NCBI RefSeq assembly: GCF_900107965.1
Contig: NZ_FNVU01000002.1
Coordinates: 620,001 to 684,000, forward strand
Length of the DNA stretch: 64,000 nt
Direction of reading: 5' to 3'
Source: Actinacidiphila yanglinensis
GTDB lineage: Bacteria; Actinomycetota; Actinomycetes; Streptomycetales; Streptomycetaceae
This document shows positions 33,442 through 43,527 of this stretch, piece after piece. The notes beneath the pieces are model-generated. The model had not been told where the DNA came from. It ran no database searches and saw nothing but the letters and a program-made list of their open reading frames with translations. The stretch's first letter is position 1, and each line of letters begins with the position of its first letter. A program made the position numbers and the translations under genes.

Positions 33442-33552
33442 CCGCCCCCACCGGCTGCCGCGCCGGCCCGATCGTCCCCCCACCGCCCGCCCGCCCGAGA
33501 CCTGTCCCACACCAGCCGCGCAGCAACCGGCGGATCGAGGAGATGCCCCCGC

Positions 33553-35013
33553 ATGACCACGGATGTCACCAGCGCCGCCGGCGCGGCCGGTCCCGGCCCG
33601 CACGCCGCGCAGCCGCCGCGGCCGGGCGGGGCGGAAACGCCGCGGGATCCCGCGCCCCCACCGCCGGCCACCACGCTGCCGCGCACCGCCGGGACGACCG
33701 GCACCGCTCCCGAGCGGCGCCGCTCCACCGGCACCACGCGGCAGTCCGACGTGCTCGCCCTGGTCGGCGCGGCGGCCGCGGCCCTCTCCACCACCTGGCT
33801 GTTCTTCACCCGCCTCGCGCCCTTCAGCGGCGGCCTCGGCTTCGTCGTCTGCGCGTACCTGCTCTTCCTCGCGTTCTACGCGCTGCTGGTCTCCTTCGAC
33901 GAGGACGGCCCCGCGGTCCGCGACCGGATCGCCTCGGCGATCGTGCACAGCCTGGCGCTCCTGCTGCTGGTGGCCCTGACCTTCGTCCTCGTCTACACCC
34001 TGTGGTCCGGGCGCAAGGCGCTGCCGCACCTCAACTTCCTCACCCAGGACATGCGGAAGGCCGGACCGCTCGATCCGCTGACCGTCGGCGGCATCCGGCA
34101 CGCGATCATCGGCACGCTGATCCAGATCACCATCGGCCTGGTGCTCACCGTCCCGGCCGGCCTGCTGTGCGCGGTGTTCCTCAACGAGGTGCCCGGCCGC
34201 TACGCGCGTTTCGTGCGGACCGTGGTCGAGGCGATGACCGCGCTGCCGTCCATCGTCGCGGGCCTGTTCGTCTACGCGACCGCCATCCTCGCGGTCGGCC
34301 TGGACAAGTCCGGCCTCGCGGCGTCGCTGGCGATCTCGGTGATGATGCTGCCGATCATCATCCGGGCCTCGGACGTGGTGATCCGGCTGGTGCCCGGCAC
34401 CCTGCGGGAGGCGTCGTACGCGCTCGGTTCGCCGCGCTGGCGCACCGTGTGGCACGTGGTGCTGCCGACCGCCCGGTCCGGGCTGACCACCGCGGTGATC
34501 CTGGGCACCGCCCGCGGGGTGGGCGAGACCTCGCCGGTGCTGCTCACCGCGGGGTTCACCGCGGTCACCAACTACCAGCCGCTGCACAACCCGATGGTGT
34601 CGCTGCCGCTGGCCGCGTTCGAGTTCGTGCAGTCGCCGCAGCCCGCGATGATCGCGCGCGGCTTCGGCACCGCCTCGGTGCTGGTGGTGCTGGTGCTCGC
34701 GCTCTTCGTGGTCGCCCGCGTCATCGGCGGCCGGGGCCCCGGCGAGCTGACCCGGAGCGGCACGCACCGCGCGGTGCTCGCCTCCCGCCGGGACCAGCAG
34801 CGCTTCGCCCGGCGCGCCGCCGCGAGCACCGCGGCCACCGCCACGGGCAGCACCGCGAGCGCCGCCGCCGACACCGTCACGACCAGCAGCGCCGCCGCCG
34901 ACACCGTCACGACCGGCGGCATCGCTGCCGATGGCCCCGGCCGTACCGACACCGCCGAGCAGGACCACGCACACCCCGACCAGGGGCCCGCACAGGGAGT
35001 TGACGGATCGTGA
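33553..35013 (+). CDS. pstA: Phosphate-type ABC permease PstA with extended tails
   Basis: 486 residues against about 290 for typical PstA. A 65-residue Pro/Ala/Thr N-terminal extension and two additional TM segments (LALVGAAAAALSTTWLFF, FVVCAYLLFLAFYALLV) precede the core: IGTLIQITIGLVLTVPAGLLCAVFLNE, VVEAMTALPSIVAGLFVYA, the EAA loop REASYALGSPRWRTVWHVVLPTA and ARGVGETSPVLLTAGFT. The last 100 residues are hydrophilic and contain a duplicated 10-residue stretch (ASAAADTVTT). ATG 33553 follows GGAG. Its stop overlaps the next start, so pstS-like translation is coupled. Confidence 0.88.
   Translation: MTTDVTSAAGAAGPGPHAAQPPRPGGAETPRDPAPPPPATTLPRTAGTTGTAPERRRSTGTTRQSDVLALVGAAAAALSTTWLFFTRLAPFSGGLGFVVCAYLLFLAFYALLVSFDEDGPAVRDRIASAIVHSLALLLLVALTFVLVYTLWSGRKALPHLNFLTQDMRKAGPLDPLTVGGIRHAIIGTLIQITIGLVLTVPAGLLCAVFLNEVPGRYARFVRTVVEAMTALPSIVAGLFVYATAILAVGLDKSGLAASLAISVMMLPIIIRASDVVIRLVPGTLREASYALGSPRWRTVWHVVLPTARSGLTTAVILGTARGVGETSPVLLTAGFTAVTNYQPLHNPMVSLPLAAFEFVQSPQPAMIARGFGTASVLVVLVLALFVVARVIGGRGPGELTRSGTHRAVLASRRDQQRFARRAAASTAATATGSTASAAADTVTTSSAAADTVTTGGIAADGPGRTDTAEQDHAHPDQGPAQGVDGS
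34858..34914 (+). repeat. In-frame 27-bp duplication in pstA tail
   Basis: Two copies (34858-34884 and 34888-34914) of the unit encoding SAAADTVTT, 30-bp period, keeping the reading frame. Confidence 0.75.
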
Positions 35014-36719
35014 GAAGGATTCGGGCGGCAGCGGCAGCCCTCGGGCTGCTCATCTGCTCGCTGCTGGTACTCGGCCAGCAGGGGCCGAGCGCCTCCGCGG
35101 CCACCTACGCGCGGATCAGCGGCGCGGGCTCCACCTGGAGCCAGAACGCCATCGACCAGTGGCGGCGCAACGTCACCCAGTACGGCATGACGATCGACTA
35201 CGCCGGCACCGGCTCCTCCGACGGCCGCCAGCAGTTCCGCAACGGCACCGTCGACTTCGGGGTGTCCGAGATCCCGTACGGCATGACCGAGTTCGGTGTG
35301 CGCGAACCTCCGCCCACCCGCGGCTACGCCTACATGCCGATCGTGGCCGGCGGCACCGCGTTCATGTACAACCTGCAGATCGGCGGGAAGCGGGTCACCA
35401 ACCTGCGGCTGAACGGCGACACCGTCAGCAGGATCTTCACCGGCAAGATCACCAACTGGTCGGACAAGGCGATCGCCGCCGACAACCCGGGGCTGACGCT
35501 GCCGAACCGCAAGATCATCCCGGTGGTCCGCTCCGACGGCTCCGGCACCACCGCCCAGTTCTCGCTGTGGATGTCCAAGGAACACGGCTCGGTGTGGAAC
35601 GACTACTGCCGGCGCGTCGGCAAGCCGGTGCCCTGCGGCCTGACGTCGTACTTCCCGGTGGTCCCCGGTTCGGGCTTCATCTCCCAGTCGGGCTCGCTCG
35701 GGGTGTCCGGCTACACGCGGCAGAACTACGCCAACGGCGCCATCACCTACGTCGAGTACTCCTACGCGGTCACCACCGGCTTCCCGGTCGCGAAGATCGA
35801 GAACTCCGACGGCTACTACACCGAGCCCACCGCCTCCAACGTCGCGGTGGCGCTGACCCAGGCCCAGATCAACCAGAACAAGAGCTCGTCGCAGTACCTG
35901 ACGCAGATCCTCGACAACGTCTACCACTACAAGGACCCGCGCACGTATCCGCTGTCCAGCTACAGCTACATGATCCTGCCGACCAAGGTGGAGAAGGGCT
36001 TCACCACCGACAAGGGCAACACGCTCGGGGCGTTCGGCTACTACTTCCTCTGCGAGGGTCAACGCCAGGCCGAGCCACTGGGCTTCTCACCGCTGCCGAT
36101 CAACCTGGTGCAGGCGGGCTTCGACCAGCTCAAACGGATCCCCGGGGTGCAGGTCCAGAGCATCAACCTCAAGGGCTGCGACAACCCGACCTTCTCCACC
36201 AACGGCACCAACACGCTGGCGAAGAACGCGCCCTTCCCCAAGTCCTGCGACAAGGCGGGGCCCACGCAGTGCTCGGACGGCACCGGTGGCGCGAGCCATG
36301 TCAAGACCCCGGTGAAGTCCTCGGCCGGCGGCGGCACCGGCGGTTCCTCCGCCGGCACCGCGGGCTCCGGCAGCGGTACCACGGCAGGGAGTTCGGGCAC
36401 CGGCTCCGGGACCACCGCCGGTTCCGGCAGCACCTCGGGCGCCGGCTCCGGGACCACCACCGCGGGCGCCACCTCCGCCGGTACCTCCGGCGGAGTGGAC
36501 CCCGACACCGGCCTGTCCACCGGTGACGCGGGTGGCAGCGGCGACGGCGGCCAGGACATCGCGGCCTCCACCGTCTCCGTCGGCTCCGAGTCCTTCTGGG
36601 GCCTGCGCACCTGGCTGATGGGCCTGTCCGCGCTGCTGCTGCTCGCCGTCGTCGTCGCCCCGCCCACCATCGCCCGCCGGCTCACCACCAGGACAGGAAA
36701 GCGTCATGGCAGTGCGTAA
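35010..36719 (+). CDS. Membrane-anchored phosphate-binding protein (PstS-like)
   Basis: 569 residues. A Sec signal (AAAALGLLICSLLVLGQQGPSASA) comes first. The PstS-type domain (residues 32-400) has ISGAGSTW, TIDYAGTGSSDGRQQFRNGTVDFG, RIFTGKITNWSD and the phosphate-binding motif VVRSDGSGTTAQF. A Gly/Ser/Thr linker (about 415-520) leads to one C-terminal TM helix (FWGLRTWLMGLSALLLLAVVVA) and a basic tail. Classical PstS is a lipoprotein; here attachment is by a C-terminal anchor with a long flexible stalk. It overlaps pstA by 4 bp and the next gene by 14 bp, so all are one transcript. Phosphate is the likely ligand but is unproven. Confidence 0.82.
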   Translation: MRRIRAAAAALGLLICSLLVLGQQGPSASAATYARISGAGSTWSQNAIDQWRRNVTQYGMTIDYAGTGSSDGRQQFRNGTVDFGVSEIPYGMTEFGVREPPPTRGYAYMPIVAGGTAFMYNLQIGGKRVTNLRLNGDTVSRIFTGKITNWSDKAIAADNPGLTLPNRKIIPVVRSDGSGTTAQFSLWMSKEHGSVWNDYCRRVGKPVPCGLTSYFPVVPGSGFISQSGSLGVSGYTRQNYANGAITYVEYSYAVTTGFPVAKIENSDGYYTEPTASNVAVALTQAQINQNKSSSQYLTQILDNVYHYKDPRTYPLSSYSYMILPTKVEKGFTTDKGNTLGAFGYYFLCEGQRQAEPLGFSPLPINLVQAGFDQLKRIPGVQVQSINLKGCDNPTFSTNGTNTLAKNAPFPKSCDKAGPTQCSDGTGGASHVKTPVKSSAGGGTGGSSAGTAGSGSGTTAGSSGTGSGTTAGSGSTSGAGSGTTTAGATSAGTSGGVDPDTGLSTGDAGGSGDGGQDIAASTVSVGSESFWGLRTWLMGLSALLLLAVVVAPPTIARRLTTRTGKRHGSA

Positions 36720-39201
36720 CCACCCCCAAGAGGGCCGGGCGCAGTTGGTACGCCTGGGCGGCCTGCTGTCCGCACTGCTCGCGGCGGTCGGCCTGGTGCT
36801 GCTGCCGCTGCCCGCGGGCACCACCGCGGCGCACGCCGCCGACAGCAGCGGCTCGGCGGTCACCAGGTCCGGCACGAAGGGCACCTGGGACGACTTCTCC
36901 TCGCTCAAGGTGACCGTCGAGCAGACGAAGGGACTGCGCGACCAGGGCCTGAAGGTGTCCTGGTCCGGCGGCGCCCCGACCACGATGGCCAACGGCACCC
37001 AGTTCGGCTACGACTTCCTCCAGATCATGGAGTGCTGGGGGAACTCGCCGGACGGTCCCACCCGCGAGCAGTGCGAGATGGGGGCGCCGCCGGGCGGCAT
37101 CGCCCCCTCCCAGACGGCCCGGCGCATGGTGGGCTACCCCGCCACGACCGCGCTGTACGACCCGCAGGAGACCACGTACACCGGCGGCGGGCAGACGCTG
37201 CCCTTCCAGCCGGTCAAGGGCGCGGCCAGCACCGACACCAACACCTTCTTCACCGCACTGACCAGCAACGAGCAGGACTTCGCCCCCACCGCGGCCGACG
37301 GCACCGGCGAGGCCGTCATCGACCTGCTGTCCGCCGTCGACGCGGACTACCTCGGCTGCGGGGCGGTGGCCGAGGACGGCGCCGCCCCCGAGCCGTGCTG
37401 GCTGGTGGTGGTCCCGCGCGGCACCCACGAGCCCGACGGCACCATCCCCGACCTCGGCAACGGCGGGCTGTCCACCTCGCCGCTGTCCGCGACGAACTGG
37501 GCCCAGCGCATCGTCTTCCGGCTGGACTTCGCGCCGATCGGCGGCTACTGCACCATCGGCCAGAAGGAGCAGATGACCATCGGCTCCGAGATGGCCGAGG
37601 AGGCGATCACCTCCTGGCAGCCGACGCTGTGCACCGAGGACAGGATCACCTTCGGCTACGAGCGGGAGACCGACGACCTCGGGCGCAGCGCCGTCACCCG
37701 GCCCACCGACGGCTCACCGGGGCTGGCCTTCATGGAGGCACCGATCTCGCCGCCCCCGCAGGGGAAACCCGTCGTCTACGCGCCGGTGTCCATGTCCGGC
37801 CTGGTGATCAGCTACAACGTCGAGGTCGCGGCGTCGACGAAGATGGTGCCCAGGATCAGGCTCGACGCGCGGCTGGTGGCGAAGATGCTCACCGGCTCCT
37901 ACCAGTGGGACGTGCCCGGCACCGACCCGCCGCGCGGAAACCTGCCGAAGGAGAACGCCGAAGGGCTCTCCAGGGACCCCGAGTTCCTGAAACTCAATCC
38001 CGACCTCGGGAACTACGCAGGCTCCAGCGCGATCGAGGGCATCGCGATGCCGCAGGGATCGGGCGACTTCATCGCGGAACTGTGGCGATGGCTGCGCTCC
38101 GACCCGGACGCGAAGAGCTTCCTGGAGGGAAAGCCGGATCCGTGGGGCATGACCATCAACCCCTATTTCCTTTCCCAGTTGAAGCCGGCTGATTCCGCCA
38201 TCTCGGAATTCCCGAAACCCGATCCGACCACCTATCGGCCGTCGGCGGCCTATCCCAACCTGATCATCGACAGCACCGCGGCCAATCCGTACACCGCCTC
38301 GCTGCACGACGACGCGACGCGGGTGCTCACCGCGGCCCAGCCCGGCGCGACCGGTGTCGACCTCACCGCCCAGCCGCCGAAACTGCAGATCGGCCAGACG
38401 CTGCCCGGCCAGGCGTTCTCCTTCGGCGTGACCGACGCGGCCACCGCCGCCCGCTACCGGCTCGGCGTCGCGGAACTGCTCAACCCCGCCGGCCAGTGGG
38501 TCTCCCCGACCACCGACTCCATGACCAGGGCGGTCAACGGCTGGAAGGACGGCCCGGTCCCCGGGGTGCTCGACGAGGACCCGGGGCTGAGGACACCCGG
38601 CGCCTACCCGCTGACCACCGTCACCTACGCGACCGCCGCCCTCGGCCAGGACGCCACCGCGCGCAAGGACTACGCGGCCATGATCCGCTACGCGACCGGC
38701 CCGGGACAGCAGTCCGGTATCGGCCCCGGCCTGCTCCCACCCGGCTACGCGCCCCTCACCGCCCACCTGCGGGACCAGGCGGCAACCGCCGCGTCCCAGC
38801 TGGTCACCGGCGTGCTGCCGGCGTCCGGCGGTACGGCGGGCGGCTCGTCCGGGGGCGGCGGCTCGACGGCCTTCGGGGACTCCGGCGGCGGCTCGTCCGG
38901 CATCACCGGCGGGTCGGCGACCGGCGGCGCGAGCGCCGCCGGGGGAGCCTCGCCGTCGTCCTCCGCGTCGAAGGCGGCGCTGACCGGAGGGTCGAACGGC
39001 ACCTCGGGCAGCAAGCCCGCGGCCGACGCGCGCGGCACCACGCCCGGCGCCTTCCTCGGCGCGGTGCGCTGGGTGCTGCTCATCGTGCTGATCGCGGGCA
39101 TCGCCGGGTCGCTCGGCGGACCGCTGCTGATCCGCGCGGGCGGGATACGCGGCGCCGGCCGGTCACTGATCCCCCCGCGTTTCCGGCGGAGGACGGCATG
39201 A
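36706..39201 (+). CDS. Large anchored surface protein with PBP-like segment
   Basis: 831 residues. A signal peptide (GLLSALLAAVGLVLLPLPAGTTAAHA) leads into a large extracellular region with several Cys. Near residues 340-420 the stretch VVYAPVSMSGLVISYNVEVA..PRIRLDARLVAKMLTGSYQWD parallels the YN..LRL..VSRIFTGKITNW segment of the preceding PstS-like protein, so part of it is a diverged phosphate-binding-protein fold. A Gly/Ser/Ala-rich stalk (about 708-785) precedes a C-terminal TM helix (GAVRWVLLIVLIAGIAGSLGGPLLI) and basic tail. Length and architecture do not fit any standard Pst component. It may be a co-receptor or scaffold of the same transporter. Confidence 0.7.
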   Translation: MAVRNHPQEGRAQLVRLGGLLSALLAAVGLVLLPLPAGTTAAHAADSSGSAVTRSGTKGTWDDFSSLKVTVEQTKGLRDQGLKVSWSGGAPTTMANGTQFGYDFLQIMECWGNSPDGPTREQCEMGAPPGGIAPSQTARRMVGYPATTALYDPQETTYTGGGQTLPFQPVKGAASTDTNTFFTALTSNEQDFAPTAADGTGEAVIDLLSAVDADYLGCGAVAEDGAAPEPCWLVVVPRGTHEPDGTIPDLGNGGLSTSPLSATNWAQRIVFRLDFAPIGGYCTIGQKEQMTIGSEMAEEAITSWQPTLCTEDRITFGYERETDDLGRSAVTRPTDGSPGLAFMEAPISPPPQGKPVVYAPVSMSGLVISYNVEVAASTKMVPRIRLDARLVAKMLTGSYQWDVPGTDPPRGNLPKENAEGLSRDPEFLKLNPDLGNYAGSSAIEGIAMPQGSGDFIAELWRWLRSDPDAKSFLEGKPDPWGMTINPYFLSQLKPADSAISEFPKPDPTTYRPSAAYPNLIIDSTAANPYTASLHDDATRVLTAAQPGATGVDLTAQPPKLQIGQTLPGQAFSFGVTDAATAARYRLGVAELLNPAGQWVSPTTDSMTRAVNGWKDGPVPGVLDEDPGLRTPGAYPLTTVTYATAALGQDATARKDYAAMIRYATGPGQQSGIGPGLLPPGYAPLTAHLRDQAATAASQLVTGVLPASGGTAGGSSGGGGSTAFGDSGGGSSGITGGSATGGASAAGGASPSSSASKAALTGGSNGTSGSKPAADARGTTPGAFLGAVRWVLLIVLIAGIAGSLGGPLLIRAGGIRGAGRSLIPPRFRRRTA

Positions 39202-39444
39202 CCGGGCAGCGGGAATTCCTGCCCCGGCGGGGACTTGCGCGCCCCGTGGAAGGAAAATCCAGATGATTTTCACCGTCCCTTTGTTCACTTTACCGGAGCT
39301 TTTCTTTTGGTTGCCGCCCGGTGGTGCGGTCGGCAGACTGACCGGTGTCCGGCAGCGCCGGATGTTCTCCGCAGAAAACCGGGGAATCAGTTTTCCCCGG
39401 CACGTCGCACCTGAAATTCCATCCGCCTTATTCGGAGGAAGCAA

Positions 39445-40548
39445 GTGAACGTGAAACTCGCCAAGCGCGCGGCTGTCGCCGCAGGTGTCGCCGCACTGAG
39501 CTTCGGGCTGGCCATGCCCGCCGCGCAGGCCGACCCGGGCAGTGACCCCGTCACCGGCAGCAACTTCCGCGAGCTGGTCGGTGTCGGCTCCGACACCACC
39601 CAGGACGTGATGAACGGTCTGGGCGCCGTGGTCCAGGACCCCGACGCCGACCCGGCGTCGCTGCTGATCGGCTCCTACGACGCGGTCGACCCCAGCACCG
39701 GTGCGGTGCACGGCACCATCACGACCCGGGCCGGCCACGCCGCCGTGCAGCGCCCGAACGGTTCGGCCGAGGGCGTCAACGCGCTGGCCGCCGACATCAA
39801 CTCCGGCGCCAACAACTTCGACTTCGCCCGCTCCTCCTCCAAGCCCACGCTGCCGGCCTCCTCCGGCATCAGCGGCACCTGGGTCCCCTTCGCCCTCGAC
39901 GCGGTCACGGTGGCGGTCTCCGGCACCAGCACCCTGCCGGCCAACTTCTCGCTCCAGGACCTCACCCGCGCCTACAACTGCCAGGACCCGGCGACCGGCA
40001 ACGCGCTGCCGTCCGGCCAGTTCCCGGTGATCGGCGGCGTGACCGTCCACCCGCTGGTGCCGCAGGCCGGCTCCGGCACCCGGAAGTTCTGGGCCTCCAC
40101 CCTCGGCTTCAACGCCACCACCCTGCCCTCCTGCGTCAAGGACACGGACAAGGACGGCGTCGCGGTCGAGGAGCACGACGGCGGCTCGCTGAAGCGCACC
40201 GTCGCCGCCAACGGCTCCGAGGACATCGCGCCGTTCTCCATCGCCCAGTACATCGCGCAGACCAACAGCGCGCAGACCGGGGTGCGCGACCGGCGCCACG
40301 GCGCGCAGCTGCGCTCCATCAACAACGCCGCCCCCATCATCAGCGGCGCGCTCAACGACCAGTTCCCGGTCCACCGCAACGTCTACAACGTCTTCCAGAC
40401 CTCCCGGCTGACCGAGCCCGACATCGCGCAGGCCTTCGTCGGCTCGACCTCGGACGTGTGCGCCAACTCCGACGTCATCAAGGAGTTCGGCTTCGGCACC
40501 ATCAGCGACTGCGGCGACGTCAGCCTGACCGGCGCGCTCCAGCTCTGA
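39445..40548 (+). CDS. Secreted substrate-binding-like protein
   Basis: 367 residues starting at GTG with GGAGGAAG 7 bases upstream. The Sec signal is AAVAAGVAALSFGLAMPAAQA. The mature part begins with VGVGSDTTQDVMNGLGAVVQ and contains INSGANNFDFARSSSKP, VPFALDAVTVAVS, FSLQDLTRAYNCQDP and PQAGSGTRKFWAS. The last matches the S-G-T region that binds oxyanions in PstS-like proteins. It is a third periplasmic-binding-type fold in the operon, with no TM anchor or lipobox. It could be a released binder that feeds the anchored ones. The ligand is not certain. Confidence 0.75.
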   Translation: MNVKLAKRAAVAAGVAALSFGLAMPAAQADPGSDPVTGSNFRELVGVGSDTTQDVMNGLGAVVQDPDADPASLLIGSYDAVDPSTGAVHGTITTRAGHAAVQRPNGSAEGVNALAADINSGANNFDFARSSSKPTLPASSGISGTWVPFALDAVTVAVSGTSTLPANFSLQDLTRAYNCQDPATGNALPSGQFPVIGGVTVHPLVPQAGSGTRKFWASTLGFNATTLPSCVKDTDKDGVAVEEHDGGSLKRTVAANGSEDIAPFSIAQYIAQTNSAQTGVRDRRHGAQLRSINNAAPIISGALNDQFPVHRNVYNVFQTSRLTEPDIAQAFVGSTSDVCANSDVIKEFGFGTISDCGDVSLTGALQL

Positions 40549-40699
40549 CACCACCTCAGTACCGCTGAGCACGCACCGACGGGCGGTCCGACCGCCGGGG
40601 CCGGGCACCTCCACGGAGGTGTCCGGCCGTACCCCCCGTGGTCCGGCCGCCGGGCGGCCGGACCCGATCGACCCTCCGAGCTCCCAGGAGACACCACCG

Positions 40700-41827
40700 A
40701 TGAACCGAAGACTGTACGGCGCGCTGGTCGGCGCGTTGACCTTGCTCATGGGCGCAGGTGCCGCGCTCGGCGCGACCGGCACCGCCAGTGCGCAGACCGC
40801 GACCCGCCACGACCCGGCGGGACCGAAGGTCACGCTCACCGCCCGCAGCGACAGCCTCACCGACAGCTCGCCGTTCAGCCTCGTCTCGGTCGCCCGTGCC
40901 TGCCCGGCCGGCTACCAGGACAACCTCGGCGTGTACCTCGTCGTGCCCGACGGCCGCGAGTCCGCGCTGGCCCTCAACCTCACCGACGGCGCCCCCTACA
41001 GCGCGGACACCGTCACCACGCGGCCGCCCGCCCAGCCGGCAACCGGCGTCCTGGTGCGGTCGCTCGCGTCCGCCTTCCAGATCGTGCACGTGCCGGTCGC
41101 CGACGGGGTGTACCCGATCCACGTCGTCTGCGGCAACGCCGACCACGCCGACTTCCCGGACCGGCCGACGGCCACCGGCTTCGTCCAGGTCAGCGGGAGC
41201 ACCTTCACCGTCGCCGACCTGCCCGCCCCGGTCGAGACCACGCTGCGGCTGTCCGCCGACCCGGCCACCCACGTGCAGGCCGGCAACACCTTCACGCTGA
41301 CCGCCAGGGTCAGCGCGGCGGCGAGCGGCACGGTCCGCTTCACCACCGACAACACCAACCCGATCGGCAGCCCCGTCCCGGTGGTGAACGGCACGGCGCA
41401 GGTCACCGCGCCGGCCAACGCCAACCCGGGCGTGCGCCGCTACGTCGCCACCTTCGTGCCGTCCGACCCGATCGGCTACGCGCAGGACGTGGCGGTCTTC
41501 TCGTACGCGTTCACCGCGGCGCCGGGCATCCAGGTCACCGACGCGGCCGGCAACGCGCTCGGGGACACCCCGCGGCTGACGCCCGGTCAGCACGTCGAGG
41601 TCTCCGCGCAGGGCTTCCTGCCCGCTTCCGAGGAAGAGGTCACGGCCTCCGTCAGCGGCGCGCTCGGCTTCTTCCCCGCGGTCACCACCGACGCCGCCGG
41701 CGCGGTGACCGGCTACGACCTCCACGTGCCGTACGTGATCGCCGACGGCACCCACACGCTGACCCTCAGGGGTCGGACCAGCCATGTCTCGGTCACCTTC
41801 ACCTTCACCACGAAGTGGCCGTCATGA
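40700..41827 (+). CDS. Secreted Ig-like repeat protein, paralogue 1
   Basis: 375 residues. A signal peptide (YGALVGALTLLMGAGAALGATGTASA) is followed by three beta-sandwich regions: an N-terminal domain with Cys pair (ARACPAGYQDNLGVYLVVPDG..HVVCGNAD), an Ig_3-like bacterial domain (TTLRLSADPATHVQAGNTFT..LTARVSAAASGTVRFTTD) and a C-terminal domain (VEVSAQGFLPASEEEVTASV..HTLTLRGRTSHVSVTFTF). There is no sorting signal or TM, so it is secreted or held by partners. The same layout, including HVSVTFTF / HIAVDFPF ends, recurs in the next gene; the two come from a tandem duplication. It probably forms a surface structure with the next protein. Confidence 0.75.
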   Translation: MNRRLYGALVGALTLLMGAGAALGATGTASAQTATRHDPAGPKVTLTARSDSLTDSSPFSLVSVARACPAGYQDNLGVYLVVPDGRESALALNLTDGAPYSADTVTTRPPAQPATGVLVRSLASAFQIVHVPVADGVYPIHVVCGNADHADFPDRPTATGFVQVSGSTFTVADLPAPVETTLRLSADPATHVQAGNTFTLTARVSAAASGTVRFTTDNTNPIGSPVPVVNGTAQVTAPANANPGVRRYVATFVPSDPIGYAQDVAVFSYAFTAAPGIQVTDAAGNALGDTPRLTPGQHVEVSAQGFLPASEEEVTASVSGALGFFPAVTTDAAGAVTGYDLHVPYVIADGTHTLTLRGRTSHVSVTFTFTTKWPS

Positions 41828-41936
41828 CGGGCTGACCAGCACCATCGCGCCACCGGCCGGGCACCCACAGGTGCCCGGCTGCCGCCGTGAGGACGGCACC
41901 GCACCACCGACCGCATCCCCGAGGGGACGAGGAGAG

Positions 41937-43406
41937 ATGAAACGAAGAATGCGCGCCGCACTGCTGAGCGTGCCGGCGCTGATCCTGGGCACCGGTGCAC
42001 TGGTGTTCACCACATCGGGGACCGCGCGAGCGGAGATCGACGGCACCGTGACCCTCACGCCGGCGAGCGGCACCGTCACCGACAAGCCCTTCGTCACCGG
42101 GCTGTCGCTGTCGGCGGGGTGCCCGGCGCCCTACCAGGACGGGCTGCGGGTCTCGCTGGTCGCGACGGACGGCACGTCGAAGATCCTGCTGCTCGTCCGC
42201 GACGGCGCCCCGTACACCTCCGTCCCGGCCGAGGTGGCGCTGCCGGCCACCGCGCCGAGCGGCGAGCTCTACAACTCCATCACCACCGCGCTGCGGACCG
42301 TCGCCGACGGCACCTACCCGCTCACCGTCGAGTGCGGCACCACCACACCGGCCACCGACCAGGCCCTGCGGACGTACACCACGTCCCTCGAGATCACCGG
42401 GCAGAACTGGGCGATCAAGCAGGCCGCGCCGGCCACGCAGACCAGCGTCACCCTCACCACCGATCCGGTGGGCCACGCGGTGGTCAACAACACGGTCACC
42501 CTCACCGCGAAGGTCCAGCCGGCCGACGCGGCGGGGAAGGTGCGGTTCCTGCGGGACGGCACCTCGCAGATCGCCGAGGCCACCGTGACCAACGGCACGG
42601 CGACCGCCCAACTCCCGGCGGTGGCCAACCCGCTGGTGGTACCGCTCGGGGCGACCTTCGTCCCGGACGACAGCACCAAGTACACCCAGAGCTCCACGAC
42701 GGCGAGCTACTCGATCGTCGACGAGCCGTCCCTCACGGCGCTGGACGACACCGGCAACGCCCTGAGCGACACGCCGAACCTGGCGGGCGGCCAGAAGCTC
42801 TCGCTGACGGCGGCGGGCTTCCTCCCGGCGGTCTCCGGCAGCACCAGCGAGACGGTGGACCTCACCCTGGACGGCGCCGCGGCGACACCCTCCACCGCGA
42901 CCGCCGACAGCGCCGGGGCGGTCGACAACCTCGCGTACACGCTGCCCGGTTCGATCGCGGACGGCAGCCACAAGCTGACCCTCACCGGCCACACCAGCCA
43001 CATCGCGGTGGACTTCCCGTTCACCACCGGCGCCGCGGCCGGGAGCACCGACGGCACGACGTCGGGCGACACCGGGGACGACTCGGGCGCCACCGCCGGC
43101 GACACCGCGGGCGACTCGGGGACCACCGCCGGTGACACCGCCGGCGACTCGGGCACCACCTCGGGCGACACCGGCACGACCGGGACCACCGGGACCACCG
43201 GGTCGGCGGGCGAGGACGTATCCGGCGGCAGCACCGGCACCGGCGGGTCGTCCGGCGGCGGCGGATCGCTCGCGGCCACCGGAGCGGGCGGCGTCCTCCC
43301 GCTGACCGGGCTCGCCCTGGTGCTCGCCGCGGGCGGCGGCTACGCCGTCCACCGGGTGCGCCGGGACGGCAAGTTGCTCAGTTTCGGCCCGCACCCGAAG
43401 GACTGA
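41937..43406 (+). CDS. Cell-wall-sorted Ig-like protein with LAATG signal, paralogue 2
   Basis: 489 residues with GAGGAG just before the ATG. After the signal peptide the N-terminal Cys-pair domain (SAGCPAPYQDGLRVSLVATD), the Ig-like domain (VTLTTDPVGHAVVNNTVTLT..AKVQPADAAGKVRFL) and the SQGFLP-like C-terminal domain match paralogue 1. A repetitive Asp/Gly/Ser/Thr stalk (about 365-440, units of SGTTAGDTAGD) then leads to LAATG (445-449), a hydrophobic helix (VLPLTGLALVLAAGGGYAV) and RRDGK. LAxTG is the class E sortase motif of actinomycetes, so this protein should be linked to peptidoglycan. The next gene encodes a sortase-fold protein. Confidence 0.82.
   Translation: MKRRMRAALLSVPALILGTGALVFTTSGTARAEIDGTVTLTPASGTVTDKPFVTGLSLSAGCPAPYQDGLRVSLVATDGTSKILLLVRDGAPYTSVPAEVALPATAPSGELYNSITTALRTVADGTYPLTVECGTTTPATDQALRTYTTSLEITGQNWAIKQAAPATQTSVTLTTDPVGHAVVNNTVTLTAKVQPADAAGKVRFLRDGTSQIAEATVTNGTATAQLPAVANPLVVPLGATFVPDDSTKYTQSSTTASYSIVDEPSLTALDDTGNALSDTPNLAGGQKLSLTAAGFLPAVSGSTSETVDLTLDGAAATPSTATADSAGAVDNLAYTLPGSIADGSHKLTLTGHTSHIAVDFPFTTGAAAGSTDGTTSGDTGDDSGATAGDTAGDSGTTAGDTAGDSGTTSGDTGTTGTTGTTGSAGEDVSGGSTGTGGSSGGGGSLAATGAGGVLPLTGLALVLAAGGGYAVHRVRRDGKLLSFGPHPKD
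43063..43200 (+). repeat. Imperfect tandem repeats encoding Asp/Gly/Ser/Thr stalk
   Basis: About four in-frame units near 33 bp (SGTTAGDTAGD and variants) followed by short GTT repeats. They make a flexible wall-spanning stalk. Confidence 0.7.
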
Positions 43407-43527
43407 GCCCCCGCCCGGCGGGTACGGCGGCACCGCCGTACCCGCCGGGCGCGCACCGCCGCACCGGCACGCACCCGTGCACCGCCCGACCGCACCCCTC
43501 GCCCACGCCGCACCCAAGGAGCCACCC

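Noticed and set aside
31972-34974. 1,000-codon minus-strand frame across the pst genes
   Set aside because: Composition is Arg/Gly/Ala/His repeats with no domain; the plus strand holds clear PstC and PstA.
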